Source of the DNA: an uncultured Lachnospiraceae bacterium
Lineage (GTDB): Bacteria; Bacillota; Clostridia; Lachnospirales; Lachnospiraceae
Direction: 5' to 3'
Length of the DNA stretch: 58,251 bases
NCBI GenBank assembly: GCA_910587765.1
Contig: CAJUNR010000030.1
Location: 1 to 58,251 of the forward strand
Shown here in pieces: positions 23,795-31,651 of the stretch. Numbering within the stretch: the first letter of the stretch is position 1; each line of letters starts with the position of its first letter. The position numbers and the translations under genes were made by a program. The notes under the pieces are model-generated. The model did not search any database, was not told the origin of the DNA, and worked only from the letters and a program-made list of their open reading frames with translations.

Positions 23795-25115
23795 AATCCA
23801 TCTCCTCTATGCTTTTGTACTTTTCGCGGATCACATCAATACGCCGCTGCTGATCCCTGCTCATGCCGAATCCCATGAATCTGCATATGTGATCATTTTT
23901 CAGAATGCAGTAACACATTCTCTTCCAGCTCGGAATGTCTTTCGAGGACTTGATATCGTCCGTATGATCCGGAATCTTGCTCAGGAAGATCACCCGGGAT
24001 TTCCTGTTCAAAGTATAGTTGGACACTCCGTTCCTGCGAATCCGGTACCCGTGCTCTTCCAGTTCCTGAATCGTCTCCTCGTCCAGACCGCCTCCGGTCT
24101 TATGCCAGAATTCGATGGACGTATTGAATTTCTTGATGTAATTGTTGCGGAGGCGCGCCGGAAGCGTGTCCAGCAGAAACATCGTATAGGATTTCCACGT
24201 ATGGCCCTCCGGCAAAGTAACGTTCCGATAGCCCATGGCCTTCGTCCTGCCATAGATGCAGCCGAAATTCGCCCCCCTCACTCTCCCCACCAGTTTAACC
24301 CAGATCTGCGGATCAATGATCCGATACAGGTTCAGCGCGTCTTTGGAATAGTCGTTGAACGGCGACGCCACCCGCATCTGAGACACCTTCAAACCCGCCA
24401 TATAGTAGAGATCATACAGACGGTTATAATCATACCCGAACAGCGCGTTGGCATGCCATACGTCTTCCGTAGACCAGTCGTACATGGGCGATGCGCACCA
24501 GACGTCCTTGAACTGCCTTCCAATCCAGCACTCCTCTTTATAGCCGTACTTCTTGTTGACAAATCCGCTGTAACGCTGCAGGGACTCGTCCGCCCGCATG
24601 CCGAGCAGGCAGACGGTCCGTTTTCCGCCGTGAGCAAGACGGTACCACCGACCGAACTGCTTCGCAAGATGCTCCTGATGCATCCGGTATTGGTAGGTGC
24701 TGACCGGATTGTTGTCCAGATTGATGACGTACTTCTTATCCGGCATCGGACGGACCCAGAGTTCTCTCTTCGTATCGTCCCACGGATACCAGTACATCTC
24801 ATAGCTGCTGAGCGCCGTTCTGGTGGCCATGGGAAGACAGACCCAGTACAACTCCGCCTCGTCCTTATAGCGCTCAAACGTCCGCTCCACATACTCCGTG
24901 GTCACCGTATACTGCGCTTCAAAGTCCTGATGGAAAATTCCCACCGTCTTCCACGGATAATATTTTCTCCGGAAATCCATAATCAAATTCAGGAGCAGCC
25001 CGCTGTCCTTCCCTCCGGAGAATGAGACATAGACATTGTCAAATTCCTCGAAGAGCAGACGGAACCGCTCCTGCAGTATCTCGTACACGTTCTTTCCCAA
25101 GTATTCTTTCGTCAT
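23784..25115 (-). CDS. ibrA: PAPS reductase-family PP-loop protein (DUF3440), IbrA-like
   Basis: A 443-residue protein starting at ATG 25115 (AGGTGG upstream). The TTG ten codons earlier has no binding site. The PP-loop SFSGGKDSG is at residues 31-39, and the FHQDFEAQY, GMRADES and PMYDWSTEDVW blocks follow the PAPS-reductase/DUF3440 pattern. PP-loop enzymes adenylate a substrate and are used in sulfur transfer, including DndC of DNA phosphorothioation. The pairing with a ParB-fold partner is conserved for IbrAB. It lies next to a type I restriction locus, so a DNA-related role is possible but not shown. Confidence 0.87.
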   Translation of the reverse strand: MTKEYLGKNVYEILQERFRLLFEEFDNVYVSFSGGKDSGLLLNLIMDFRRKYYPWKTVGIFHQDFEAQYTVTTEYVERTFERYKDEAELYWVCLPMATRTALSSYEMYWYPWDDTKRELWVRPMPDKKYVINLDNNPVSTYQYRMHQEHLAKQFGRWYRLAHGGKRTVCLLGMRADESLQRYSGFVNKKYGYKEECWIGRQFKDVWCASPMYDWSTEDVWHANALFGYDYNRLYDLYYMAGLKVSQMRVASPFNDYSKDALNLYRIIDPQIWVKLVGRVRGANFGCIYGRTKAMGYRNVTLPEGHTWKSYTMFLLDTLPARLRNNYIKKFNTSIEFWHKTGGGLDEETIQELEEHGYRIRRNGVSNYTLNRKSRVIFLSKIPDHTDDIKSSKDIPSWKRMCYCILKNDHICRFMGFGMSRDQQRRIDVIREKYKSIEEMDYGV

Positions 25116-25166
25116 CTCGGCCACCTGCGATCCGTCTTTTTCCAAATAATGGAAATGATACTTTAT

Positions 25167-25195
25167 AATTTATCACAGCCTTAACCGAAAATCAA
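25167..25195 (-). promoter_or_regulatory. Candidate ibrAB promoter
   Basis: Minus-strand TTGATT (25195-25190), 17-base spacer, TAAATT (25172-25167), about 50 bases upstream of ibrA. The matches are moderate. Confidence 0.4.
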
Positions 25196-25288
25196 CCACT
25201 CTGCGTATCCTTTCTTGCGCACGCCTACCCATTGTCTGTAGTACCCGCAAACAAATAAAATAGAGAAAACAGTGCCATGCAATCCTGT

Positions 25289-28264
25289 TTAGTCACCAGT
25301 AAGCGGCCGGATCTCTTTATCCAGTGTTTTTCTGAGTTCCGCCATCATCTGTGCATAATATCTAAACTTGGGAAGGGCTTTTTCCCTTGTCGCCTTATAA
25401 CTGGTAAAATCTACGGTTGCCTTTATCCTGCTCTCATTTGGTATCTCCCCGTTCCTGTAATGGTTTGCCGCATACATGACATCATCTTTTGACGCATACC
25501 ATATCAGGCAGAACTCTGTAATCACCTGGTCGATGCAGTCCTGCTTCATATTCTCCACGATATTTAAGATGGATTTTCCTTTATATTTGTCCGCGTCTGT
25601 TTCAATCTCATCAACCAGCCCGGACATGATATCCGCAATCTTTGGATTGTCCCGGCGGAGTTCCTCCACATACTGCCGGATCTCGTCAATCTTCCGCCGC
25701 CGTTCTTCGGGAGTGATATTTTCTTCCCCATCGTCCGGCGTAACAATATTCTGAATCAGGTTAATGATGTACTCATAATCTATTTTTGTACTGCTGTATG
25801 CCATCAGCTCATAATCGGCATCTATCTGCTCAGATTCAGGCATATCCTCTTCTTTTTCCGGTCTGCTCTCCCTTATTTCTTCCAGCACATTAAAGTAATG
25901 CCCCGCGTAATCGTCATATTCCTCCTGTGTGATGCCGTATTCTTCAAGCATCCGCTCATCATAATTTGTAAATGACTTCAACTGGGCGAACAGTCTGTCA
26001 AAGTTCTGGAACATTCCGGCAAATACTTCTTTCTCTTTCAGCGACATCCCGGAAACTTCCGAGGGAGTCTGCGCCGAAACACGCAGCGCCGAGAGCGCTT
26101 TCCTGAACGCAGGCTCTATTTCGTCCCATTCCGCCAGCAGCGCTTCCTTCGTTCCTCCCGCTGAATACAGCTTGACTGCCTCATCCACACATTTTTTGAA
26201 TAATACGGGAGCCTGAAAAGTCACAATCTGCCCATATGCTTTATTCTTATCATAAATACGGTTCGTCCTCGAAAAAGCCTGTATCAGGTCATGGGGCCCC
26301 ATGGGCTGCCTGTCCATAAAAATAGCAGACATGCATGGGGCGTCAAACCCCGTAAGAAGCCGGTCTACCACAATCACCAGATCAAGCTGCTCGCTCCTTC
26401 TTCGGAATTTGCCTCCCTTCCTCGCAAGCCTTTTATTCAGATTTTCATTGTAAGCCTGAATCTGGGAAAGTTCATAGGTCGTCCCGAACATCCCATTATA
26501 ATCGTCCAGGGAAGCCTGCATTTTCTGCTGGTTCACCTGAGAGCCTTCCTCGTTCTCGGATACAGAATAGGTTATGGCAAATTTAGGGAAATCCGGAAGC
26601 ACCCGCTTTATTTTCTCGTCGATCACAAGAGAAGTCTCCCCGTTCTTCACCTTTGTCAGCAGCTCGTAATATTTCTGCGCAAACTGAATGGAGCTTGTTG
26701 TAAGAAGCCCTTCGTATGTCATTCCCCTGCCGTTTTGAAATCCTAATTTATGATAAGACCTGTTCAGGATGACATCCAGCACTTTCAGCATGTGCGTCTC
26801 ATTGTCATAAGCATTTTTGTCCGTCTCGTCGGCAATATCCCTGGGACCGTTGTGTTCCACCTGAAATCCGAGAACGGCATTGTCATGAATCGCATTCTGT
26901 ATCGTATACTTATGCAGCCTTTTTCCGTACAGTTCCTCGGTTGTCCTCGGCAGATCCCCCATCTGCGGATATGGATTCTCTGCAAATCTGGGCGTTCCGG
27001 TGAAACCGAACCACAGGGAATTTCCAAAAAACCGTTCCAGCTCCCTTTTCATGCCCGGCGTCACCGCCCTGTGGCACTCGTCCACGACAAATGCAATTTT
27101 AAGATTCCGTATTTTCCGATATTCCGGCGTGTCTTCCTGAAGTCTCTTCGTAATCAGCCTCTGCAGCTTCTGGATAGTCGTCACAATCACCTGCCTGTCG
27201 CCGGATTTCAGTTTTTTCTTCAGGTCATTTATATTGTCCGTTTCGTCAACGTCCACCAGATCGTTATTTGCATAAGCCCGAAACGCCATTGTGGTCTGGG
27301 TGTCCAGATCTTTACGATCAATCAGGAATACCGCCTTGTCAATGGCAGGGATATCCATCAGCAGATTCCTTGTCGCCTTATACGAAGTCAGCGTTTTCCC
27401 GGAGCCTGTCGTATGCCACACAAAGCCTGACCTGCCTGTTTTGGACGCTTCACGGATCGCTTCGATCGCATGGATCTGATATGGCCGCAGCAGGATCAGC
27501 TTTTTTGCGTCTTCATCCAGAACCGTATATCTCGCAATCATCTCGTGCGCCGCCGGGATGCTAAGGACGCTTTTTGCAAAATCCATGCAGTCCGTTACCG
27601 GATGATTGTCCTGATCAAGCCAGCCGCTGATAAACTTTGGGTTCAGCTCCGTGTCTCCTGCCGCGGAAAAATATTTCGTATTTACGCCGTTGCTGATCAC
27701 AAACATCTGTACTGCCGAAAAAATGCCCGTAAATTTCCCTTCCCCGATATATTTCTTAATCTGCCAGAATCCGTCCATATAGGAATGCTGCTTATTTTTC
27801 AATTCAATATGGATCATGGGAAGCCCGTTGATCAGAAGCGTCACGTCAAACCGCCTGTCCCTTGCGGCAGCTTGTCTGTCCTCATCCGTCTTTAATGCGC
27901 TGTACTGGTTAATGACCTCATAGACGCTGCTCCCGCCCGCAATATGCTCATGGTTCATCACAACGAGGTGAAGACGCTCCGTATCCCTCTGCACATGCAC
28001 CTGAACTTTCCCATTCTCTCCTACCAGCCATTCGCCCGCCCTGTAAAAGGATGAAAACTGAAGCTGGTTCTTTACCTGTTCAAATTCGCTTTCCGTCAGA
28101 GGTTCCCCATTCAGCCTCTCTTTATTGTTCTGCTCAAGGATATACTTGAAATTTGCCCACAAATCATTTTCCGTTTTCAAATCTTCCCTGTATACCCATT
28201 GGGAATCACCGTAGACAAGCTGTTCTATCAGTTTCTTTTCAATCATTGATTCCAATTCCGGCAT
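25289..28264 (-). CDS. hsdR: Type I restriction enzyme, R subunit
   Basis: A 991-residue restriction and translocation subunit. The N-terminal nuclease core shows FDVTLLINGLPMIHIELKNK (D...ExK) at about residues 137-158. The SF2 motor follows with Walker A TTGSGKT near 287, DECH near 395 and later helicase motifs (GFTGTPRF, DRLLTGFDAP, QAFSRTNR). The length is normal. It is the last gene of the hsd locus, three bases after the partial hsdS. With HsdM and HsdS it would cleave unmodified DNA after translocation. Confidence 0.96.
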   Translation of the reverse strand: MPELESMIEKKLIEQLVYGDSQWVYREDLKTENDLWANFKYILEQNNKERLNGEPLTESEFEQVKNQLQFSSFYRAGEWLVGENGKVQVHVQRDTERLHLVVMNHEHIAGGSSVYEVINQYSALKTDEDRQAAARDRRFDVTLLINGLPMIHIELKNKQHSYMDGFWQIKKYIGEGKFTGIFSAVQMFVISNGVNTKYFSAAGDTELNPKFISGWLDQDNHPVTDCMDFAKSVLSIPAAHEMIARYTVLDEDAKKLILLRPYQIHAIEAIREASKTGRSGFVWHTTGSGKTLTSYKATRNLLMDIPAIDKAVFLIDRKDLDTQTTMAFRAYANNDLVDVDETDNINDLKKKLKSGDRQVIVTTIQKLQRLITKRLQEDTPEYRKIRNLKIAFVVDECHRAVTPGMKRELERFFGNSLWFGFTGTPRFAENPYPQMGDLPRTTEELYGKRLHKYTIQNAIHDNAVLGFQVEHNGPRDIADETDKNAYDNETHMLKVLDVILNRSYHKLGFQNGRGMTYEGLLTTSSIQFAQKYYELLTKVKNGETSLVIDEKIKRVLPDFPKFAITYSVSENEEGSQVNQQKMQASLDDYNGMFGTTYELSQIQAYNENLNKRLARKGGKFRRRSEQLDLVIVVDRLLTGFDAPCMSAIFMDRQPMGPHDLIQAFSRTNRIYDKNKAYGQIVTFQAPVLFKKCVDEAVKLYSAGGTKEALLAEWDEIEPAFRKALSALRVSAQTPSEVSGMSLKEKEVFAGMFQNFDRLFAQLKSFTNYDERMLEEYGITQEEYDDYAGHYFNVLEEIRESRPEKEEDMPESEQIDADYELMAYSSTKIDYEYIINLIQNIVTPDDGEENITPEERRRKIDEIRQYVEELRRDNPKIADIMSGLVDEIETDADKYKGKSILNIVENMKQDCIDQVITEFCLIWYASKDDVMYAANHYRNGEIPNESRIKATVDFTSYKATREKALPKFRYYAQMMAELRKTLDKEIRPLTGD

Positions 28265-28266
28265 CT

Positions 28267-28872
28267 TTATTTTCTCCTTGTTGTGATAGTCTCAATTTTC
28301 ATGTAATTCAGAGCATTTTTAATGCAAATATACTTACGCTGGTGAAGGGTGATGAGGTGATCTATTTGTTGAAATAATCTACTAATTTTATTCTGTTCGG
28401 CAATTCTTGGAAGAAATAATTTAGCACCAAAATATCCCTCCGTTGTCATTCCAGTTAGTGCAGTTTGTGTTGATACACTTATAAGATACTTTCTTACTTC
28501 TAAGTGATAATTTAATTCCAATGTTGCAAAATGAGAATTTACAAGATTATTATTCAATTTCACTCTTCTTGTATGCCATGCAAATGCACTACCCACGCCA
28601 TTTTTTCCGACACATACAGTTCTTGCAATCCCCTCTGGAACAAGTGACGACTCACCATAAATCAAATCATTTTCTTCAAGTAAATATTTTCCATCATTCA
28701 CAGGTGCCAATCTATAAATTTCACCATCAAAAATGTCTTTATCATAGATATTTCCCACACCTATAATATTAATACCTGAACCATAATCTTCCTTACTTAT
28801 ATATACACCTGCATTATGATTTATCACTAAATCCCCCAACTTACGCTGTTCCCAAGTTAAGGTTTTGGATTT
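28267..28872 (-). pseudogene. Partial hsdS (one target-recognition half, no ATG)
   Basis: An open frame of about 200 codons encodes one HsdS half: TWEQRKLGDLV, a target-recognition domain unlike the one in the intact hsdS, then a coiled-coil region (ISRLFQQIDHLITLHQRKY). The frame opens at a stop (28873-28875) and contains no ATG or GTG near the N-terminus. TTG at 28839 is the only start and would cut into the domain border. Its two ends share near-identical DNA arms with the intact hsdS (28833-28856 and 28333-28359). It is therefore best read as a silent specificity cassette. It is more AT-rich than hsdR and hsdM. Confidence 0.75.
28333..28359 (-). repeat. 27-bp arm shared with hsdS
   Basis: CTTACGCTGGTGAAGGGTGA (first 20 bases shown) is identical over 27 bases to 31095-31121 in hsdS. 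Copy 1 at 30483-30509 differs by one base. It encodes the ITLHQRK coiled-coil region. Recombination here could swap recognition domains. Confidence 0.85.
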
Positions 28873-28887
28873 TTAGAATCTAATACT

Positions 28888-29085
28888 TCAAAATTCCGTT
28901 TCATTTTCCGGTTTTACCACAATCCACCGTCCATTCCTGTTTGAACCTTCCCTTACAAGGAACCCCTCTTCCTGTAATTCCTTGATTGCTTTCTGAATCA
29001 TATTTAAACCCGACAATTCCGCCTGACCTACTATCGGCACATATGACAGTCTGGGATACCTGCAAAAAGATTCAAGACTTGCCAC
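28888..29085 (-). CDS. Short winged-helix protein or C-terminal remnant
   Basis: A 65-residue product starting at GTG that overlaps the upstream TAG by one base (TAGTG), so it could be translationally coupled. The sequence NMIQKAIKELQEEGFLVREG and the GRWIVVKPE end look like the C-terminal winged helix of larger Schlafen/AlbA-type ATP-binding proteins that often lie in type I loci. Those proteins are several hundred residues long, so this may be a leftover. A free-standing small regulator is the alternative. Confidence 0.5.
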   Translation of the reverse strand: MASLESFCRYPRLSYVPIVGQAELSGLNMIQKAIKELQEEGFLVREGSNRNGRWIVVKPENETEF

Positions 29086-30257
29086 TAAAATGTAACATCT
29101 TCCTCTGTATCCAACAATTTTTTCAGTTCTTCAATATCCGGCAGTGCTTTCCGCAACTCTTCAGACATATCCTTTGACGTTTTATAGGTAGCTACTCCCA
29201 TCGGTTTGGTATAATCCTGAATCACGTAATCCACAAAAGACTTATTCATATCCTTACAGAGAATAATTCCTATCGCAGGATTTTCATGAGGCTTACGCTC
29301 AAATCCGTCAAGGACACTCAAATATCCCTGTAGCTGTCCCAGATAGGATGTTTTGAACTTCCCTCTCTTTAATTCTACAGCGACAAGGCAGTTTAGTTCC
29401 CGATTGAAGAATAAAAGATCGATGTACTGATCCTCGCCAAAAGCATCCAAGTGATACTGATTACGAATAAATGCAAAGTCTTTTCCAAAAGTCAGAATGA
29501 AGTTTTTTACATTATGAATGATGGCGTTTTCCATGACCTTTTCATCCACATCGGCTTTATCTCTGGCATTCAGCTCCTCCACATTGATATAATCGAGCAG
29601 ATATTCATCTTTGAATGTTCCTATAGCTTTCAGTGCCTGCTGTCCTGTGGGAAGAGTCCGTATAAAATTGTTCGGCAGACTTCCCTGATGATGGTAGTCA
29701 TCTGCGGCAAGACTGCTCTTCAATGCCTCAACCGTAAAATGCTCATCAGCACACCGTCTGATGTAAAAAAGACGTTCATCCAAATTTTTTGCTTTTCCAA
29801 GAATTACCCTATGGTGAGTAAACCCTATATGTAGAAATGCATCTATCGGAAAATCTTTGAAATTTGGAACTTGCAAGTTCCAAATTGGCTTAATTGCATA
29901 TTTTTCTATTTTGGACTTCATCAATTCCAAATTATCGGACATATTTTCTGCAATTTTTTCGGACTGTCCAACAGAATCCAATAGTTCCCATTCTTCATAA
30001 AATGTCCGCATATACCGAAGGTTTCGAGATGTAAATCCTCGAAGTCCAGGTAACTCTTTATCCAATTGCTCACTGATGGTCTCAATCGCTCCTTTACCCC
30101 AGAATCCGTTTCGGGAATTTAAGGATATGTATTTTCCAATGCCGTAATAAAGCATTAACTGTTTCTCGTTCACAGTTCTCGCAGCATCATATTGGCTTTG
30201 CAATATCGCTGTTTTTATTGCCATGACCGCTTCATTATAATTCTGTTTCCCACTCAT
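29085..30257 (-). CDS. DUF1016/YhcG-type PD-(D/E)XK nuclease-domain protein
   Basis: A 390-residue protein. The N-terminal DUF1016 helical domain (YGIGKYIS, LPGLRGFTSRNLRYMRTFY) is followed by a YhcG nuclease domain with DLLFFNRELNCLVAVELKRG (D...ExK) at about residues 275-300. The family is common in defence loci and restriction operons, where its function is poorly known. It lies in the same orientation as the hsd genes, between intact hsdS and the partial hsdS, and its DNA is more AT-rich than hsdR. It may have arrived with the hsdS cassette. Confidence 0.9.
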   Translation of the reverse strand: MSGKQNYNEAVMAIKTAILQSQYDAARTVNEKQLMLYYGIGKYISLNSRNGFWGKGAIETISEQLDKELPGLRGFTSRNLRYMRTFYEEWELLDSVGQSEKIAENMSDNLELMKSKIEKYAIKPIWNLQVPNFKDFPIDAFLHIGFTHHRVILGKAKNLDERLFYIRRCADEHFTVEALKSSLAADDYHHQGSLPNNFIRTLPTGQQALKAIGTFKDEYLLDYINVEELNARDKADVDEKVMENAIIHNVKNFILTFGKDFAFIRNQYHLDAFGEDQYIDLLFFNRELNCLVAVELKRGKFKTSYLGQLQGYLSVLDGFERKPHENPAIGIILCKDMNKSFVDYVIQDYTKPMGVATYKTSKDMSEELRKALPDIEELKKLLDTEEDVTF

Positions 30258-30313
30258 AGTTAATCTCCCTTAGAAGTGAAATTTGTGGTTTCAAAAATGA
30301 TTATTTTCAGTTT

Positions 30314-30436
30314 TTATTCTTCCTTTAAAAATATAACCATACCGTTGATTTCTTCTATAATGGCAAGGATTTTGTCACAAAAATATCGCCCATAATCCTT
30401 TTTGTTTTTTCCGTTGCTATCATATCCGCTAAACAA
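30314..30436 (-). other. Short open frame in the hsdS-DUF1016 gap
   Basis: The 171-base gap after hsdS contains a 40-codon open frame whose product ends CDKILAIIEEINGMVIFLKEE-like. It has no ribosome binding site and only a TTG start overlapping the hsdS stop. It reads more like the tail of a lost coding region than a gene. A weak poly-T region on the minus strand follows. Confidence 0.25.
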
Positions 30437-31646
30437 ACATATTCTGGAGCATGAATTTCTTGATTTTCTTCAATCCATCGCACTTCCGCTGGTGAAGGGT
30501 GATGAGGTGGTCGAGGCGGCGGAAAAAAGCCCCGATCTGCTGCTGTTCTCGCATAGTGGACGGCATCATTAACTCCATAGATGCCATTTGCTTACCTGAC
30601 ACTTCGACAAAGGTTGATCCAGCTCCGACCAGTTCCCCATATCGCTTTAGTTCTCCTGTCCGGGAAAAAATGAAATAAGAGTCCAGTTCCCCTTTGTGCG
30701 GGACTATGGATTGAAAACCCTGATTAGTGCAGCCTTTTCGGGTTAAAATAGCGGTTTTTCCAATGCCCGCACGAGAGGTAAACAAAATCGTACCGGCAGG
30801 AAGCATCTTTGCGGAGCTACTGTCATACCCCAATTCAGTGATCTTCCTCTGACTGGATTCCAGATAGATTTGGTCAGCTATTTCAGCCGGAGCATACCAA
30901 TCAATGTCTCCATCCCAGTATTCTGGATTACCCGTACTGGGAGTTCCTCCACCCACTATTTCGGCCAACTCCCCCAGCTTACGCTGTTCCCAAGCATCCG
31001 TAAATCCATCAAATCTAATTTCTGGAACATTTCTGCCATTTCGAGGAAACATATTTTGCAACATATATTTTTTTAGTTTTTTTACCTCTTCACACTTACG
31101 CTGGTGAAGGGTGATGAGGTGGTCGAGGCGGCGGAAAAAAGCCCCGATCTGCTGCTGTTCTCGCATAGTGGACGGCATCATTAACTCCATAGATGCCATT
31201 TGCTTACCTGACACTTCGACAAAGGTTGATCCAGCTCCGACCAGTTCCCCATATCGCTTTAGTTCTCCTGTCCGGGAAAAAATGAAATAAGAGTCCAGTT
31301 CCCCTTTGTGCGGGACTATGGATTGAAAACCCTGATTAGTGCAGCCTTTTCGGGTTAAAATAGCGGTTTTTCCAATGCCCGCACGAGAGGTAAACAAAAT
31401 CGTACCGGCAGGAAGCATCTTTGCGGAGCTACTGTCATACCCCAATTCAGTGATCTTCCTCTGACTGGATTCCAGATAGATTTGGTCAGCTATTTCAGCC
31501 GGAGCATACCAATCAATGTCTCCATCCCAGTATTCTGGATTACCCGTACTGGGAGTTCCTCCACCCACTATTTCGGCCAACTCCCCCAGCTTACGCTGTT
31601 CCCACTCTTCCGTATACCCTTTGAACCTGATCTTCGGTTTATCCAT
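30429..31646 (-). CDS. hsdS: Type I restriction specificity subunit with two identical halves
   Basis: A 405-residue specificity subunit. ATG 31646 follows GAGAGGTGACAGGT. It starts five bases after the hsdM stop. Normal HsdS has two different target-recognition domains, each with a coiled-coil spacer. Here both halves are the same: each runs from WEQRKLGELAEIVGGG through the domain to FFRRLDHLITLHQRKC, and only short N-terminal and linker parts differ (about 1-18, 195-222 and the end). The DNA repeats are identical over 506 bases. The protein should recognise a symmetric bipartite site, if functional. Confidence 0.93.
   Translation of the reverse strand: MDKPKIRFKGYTEEWEQRKLGELAEIVGGGTPSTGNPEYWDGDIDWYAPAEIADQIYLESSQRKITELGYDSSSAKMLPAGTILFTSRAGIGKTAILTRKGCTNQGFQSIVPHKGELDSYFIFSRTGELKRYGELVGAGSTFVEVSGKQMASMELMMPSTMREQQQIGAFFRRLDHLITLHQRKCEEVKKLKKYMLQNMFPRNGRNVPEIRFDGFTDAWEQRKLGELAEIVGGGTPSTGNPEYWDGDIDWYAPAEIADQIYLESSQRKITELGYDSSSAKMLPAGTILFTSRAGIGKTAILTRKGCTNQGFQSIVPHKGELDSYFIFSRTGELKRYGELVGAGSTFVEVSGKQMASMELMMPSTMREQQQIGAFFRRLDHLITLHQRKCDGLKKIKKFMLQNMFV
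30487..30992 (-). repeat. 506-bp perfect direct repeat, copy 1 (C-terminal hsdS half)
   Basis: Identical base for base to 31099-31604 at an offset of 612. It encodes the second target-recognition domain. Perfect identity means a recent duplication or gene conversion. Confidence 0.95.
31099..31604 (-). repeat. 506-bp perfect direct repeat, copy 2 (N-terminal hsdS half)
   Basis: Partner of 30487-30992. Recombination between the copies would delete 612 bp and leave a half-length hsdS in frame, because 612 is divisible by three. Confidence 0.95.
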
Positions 31647-31651
31647 ACCTG

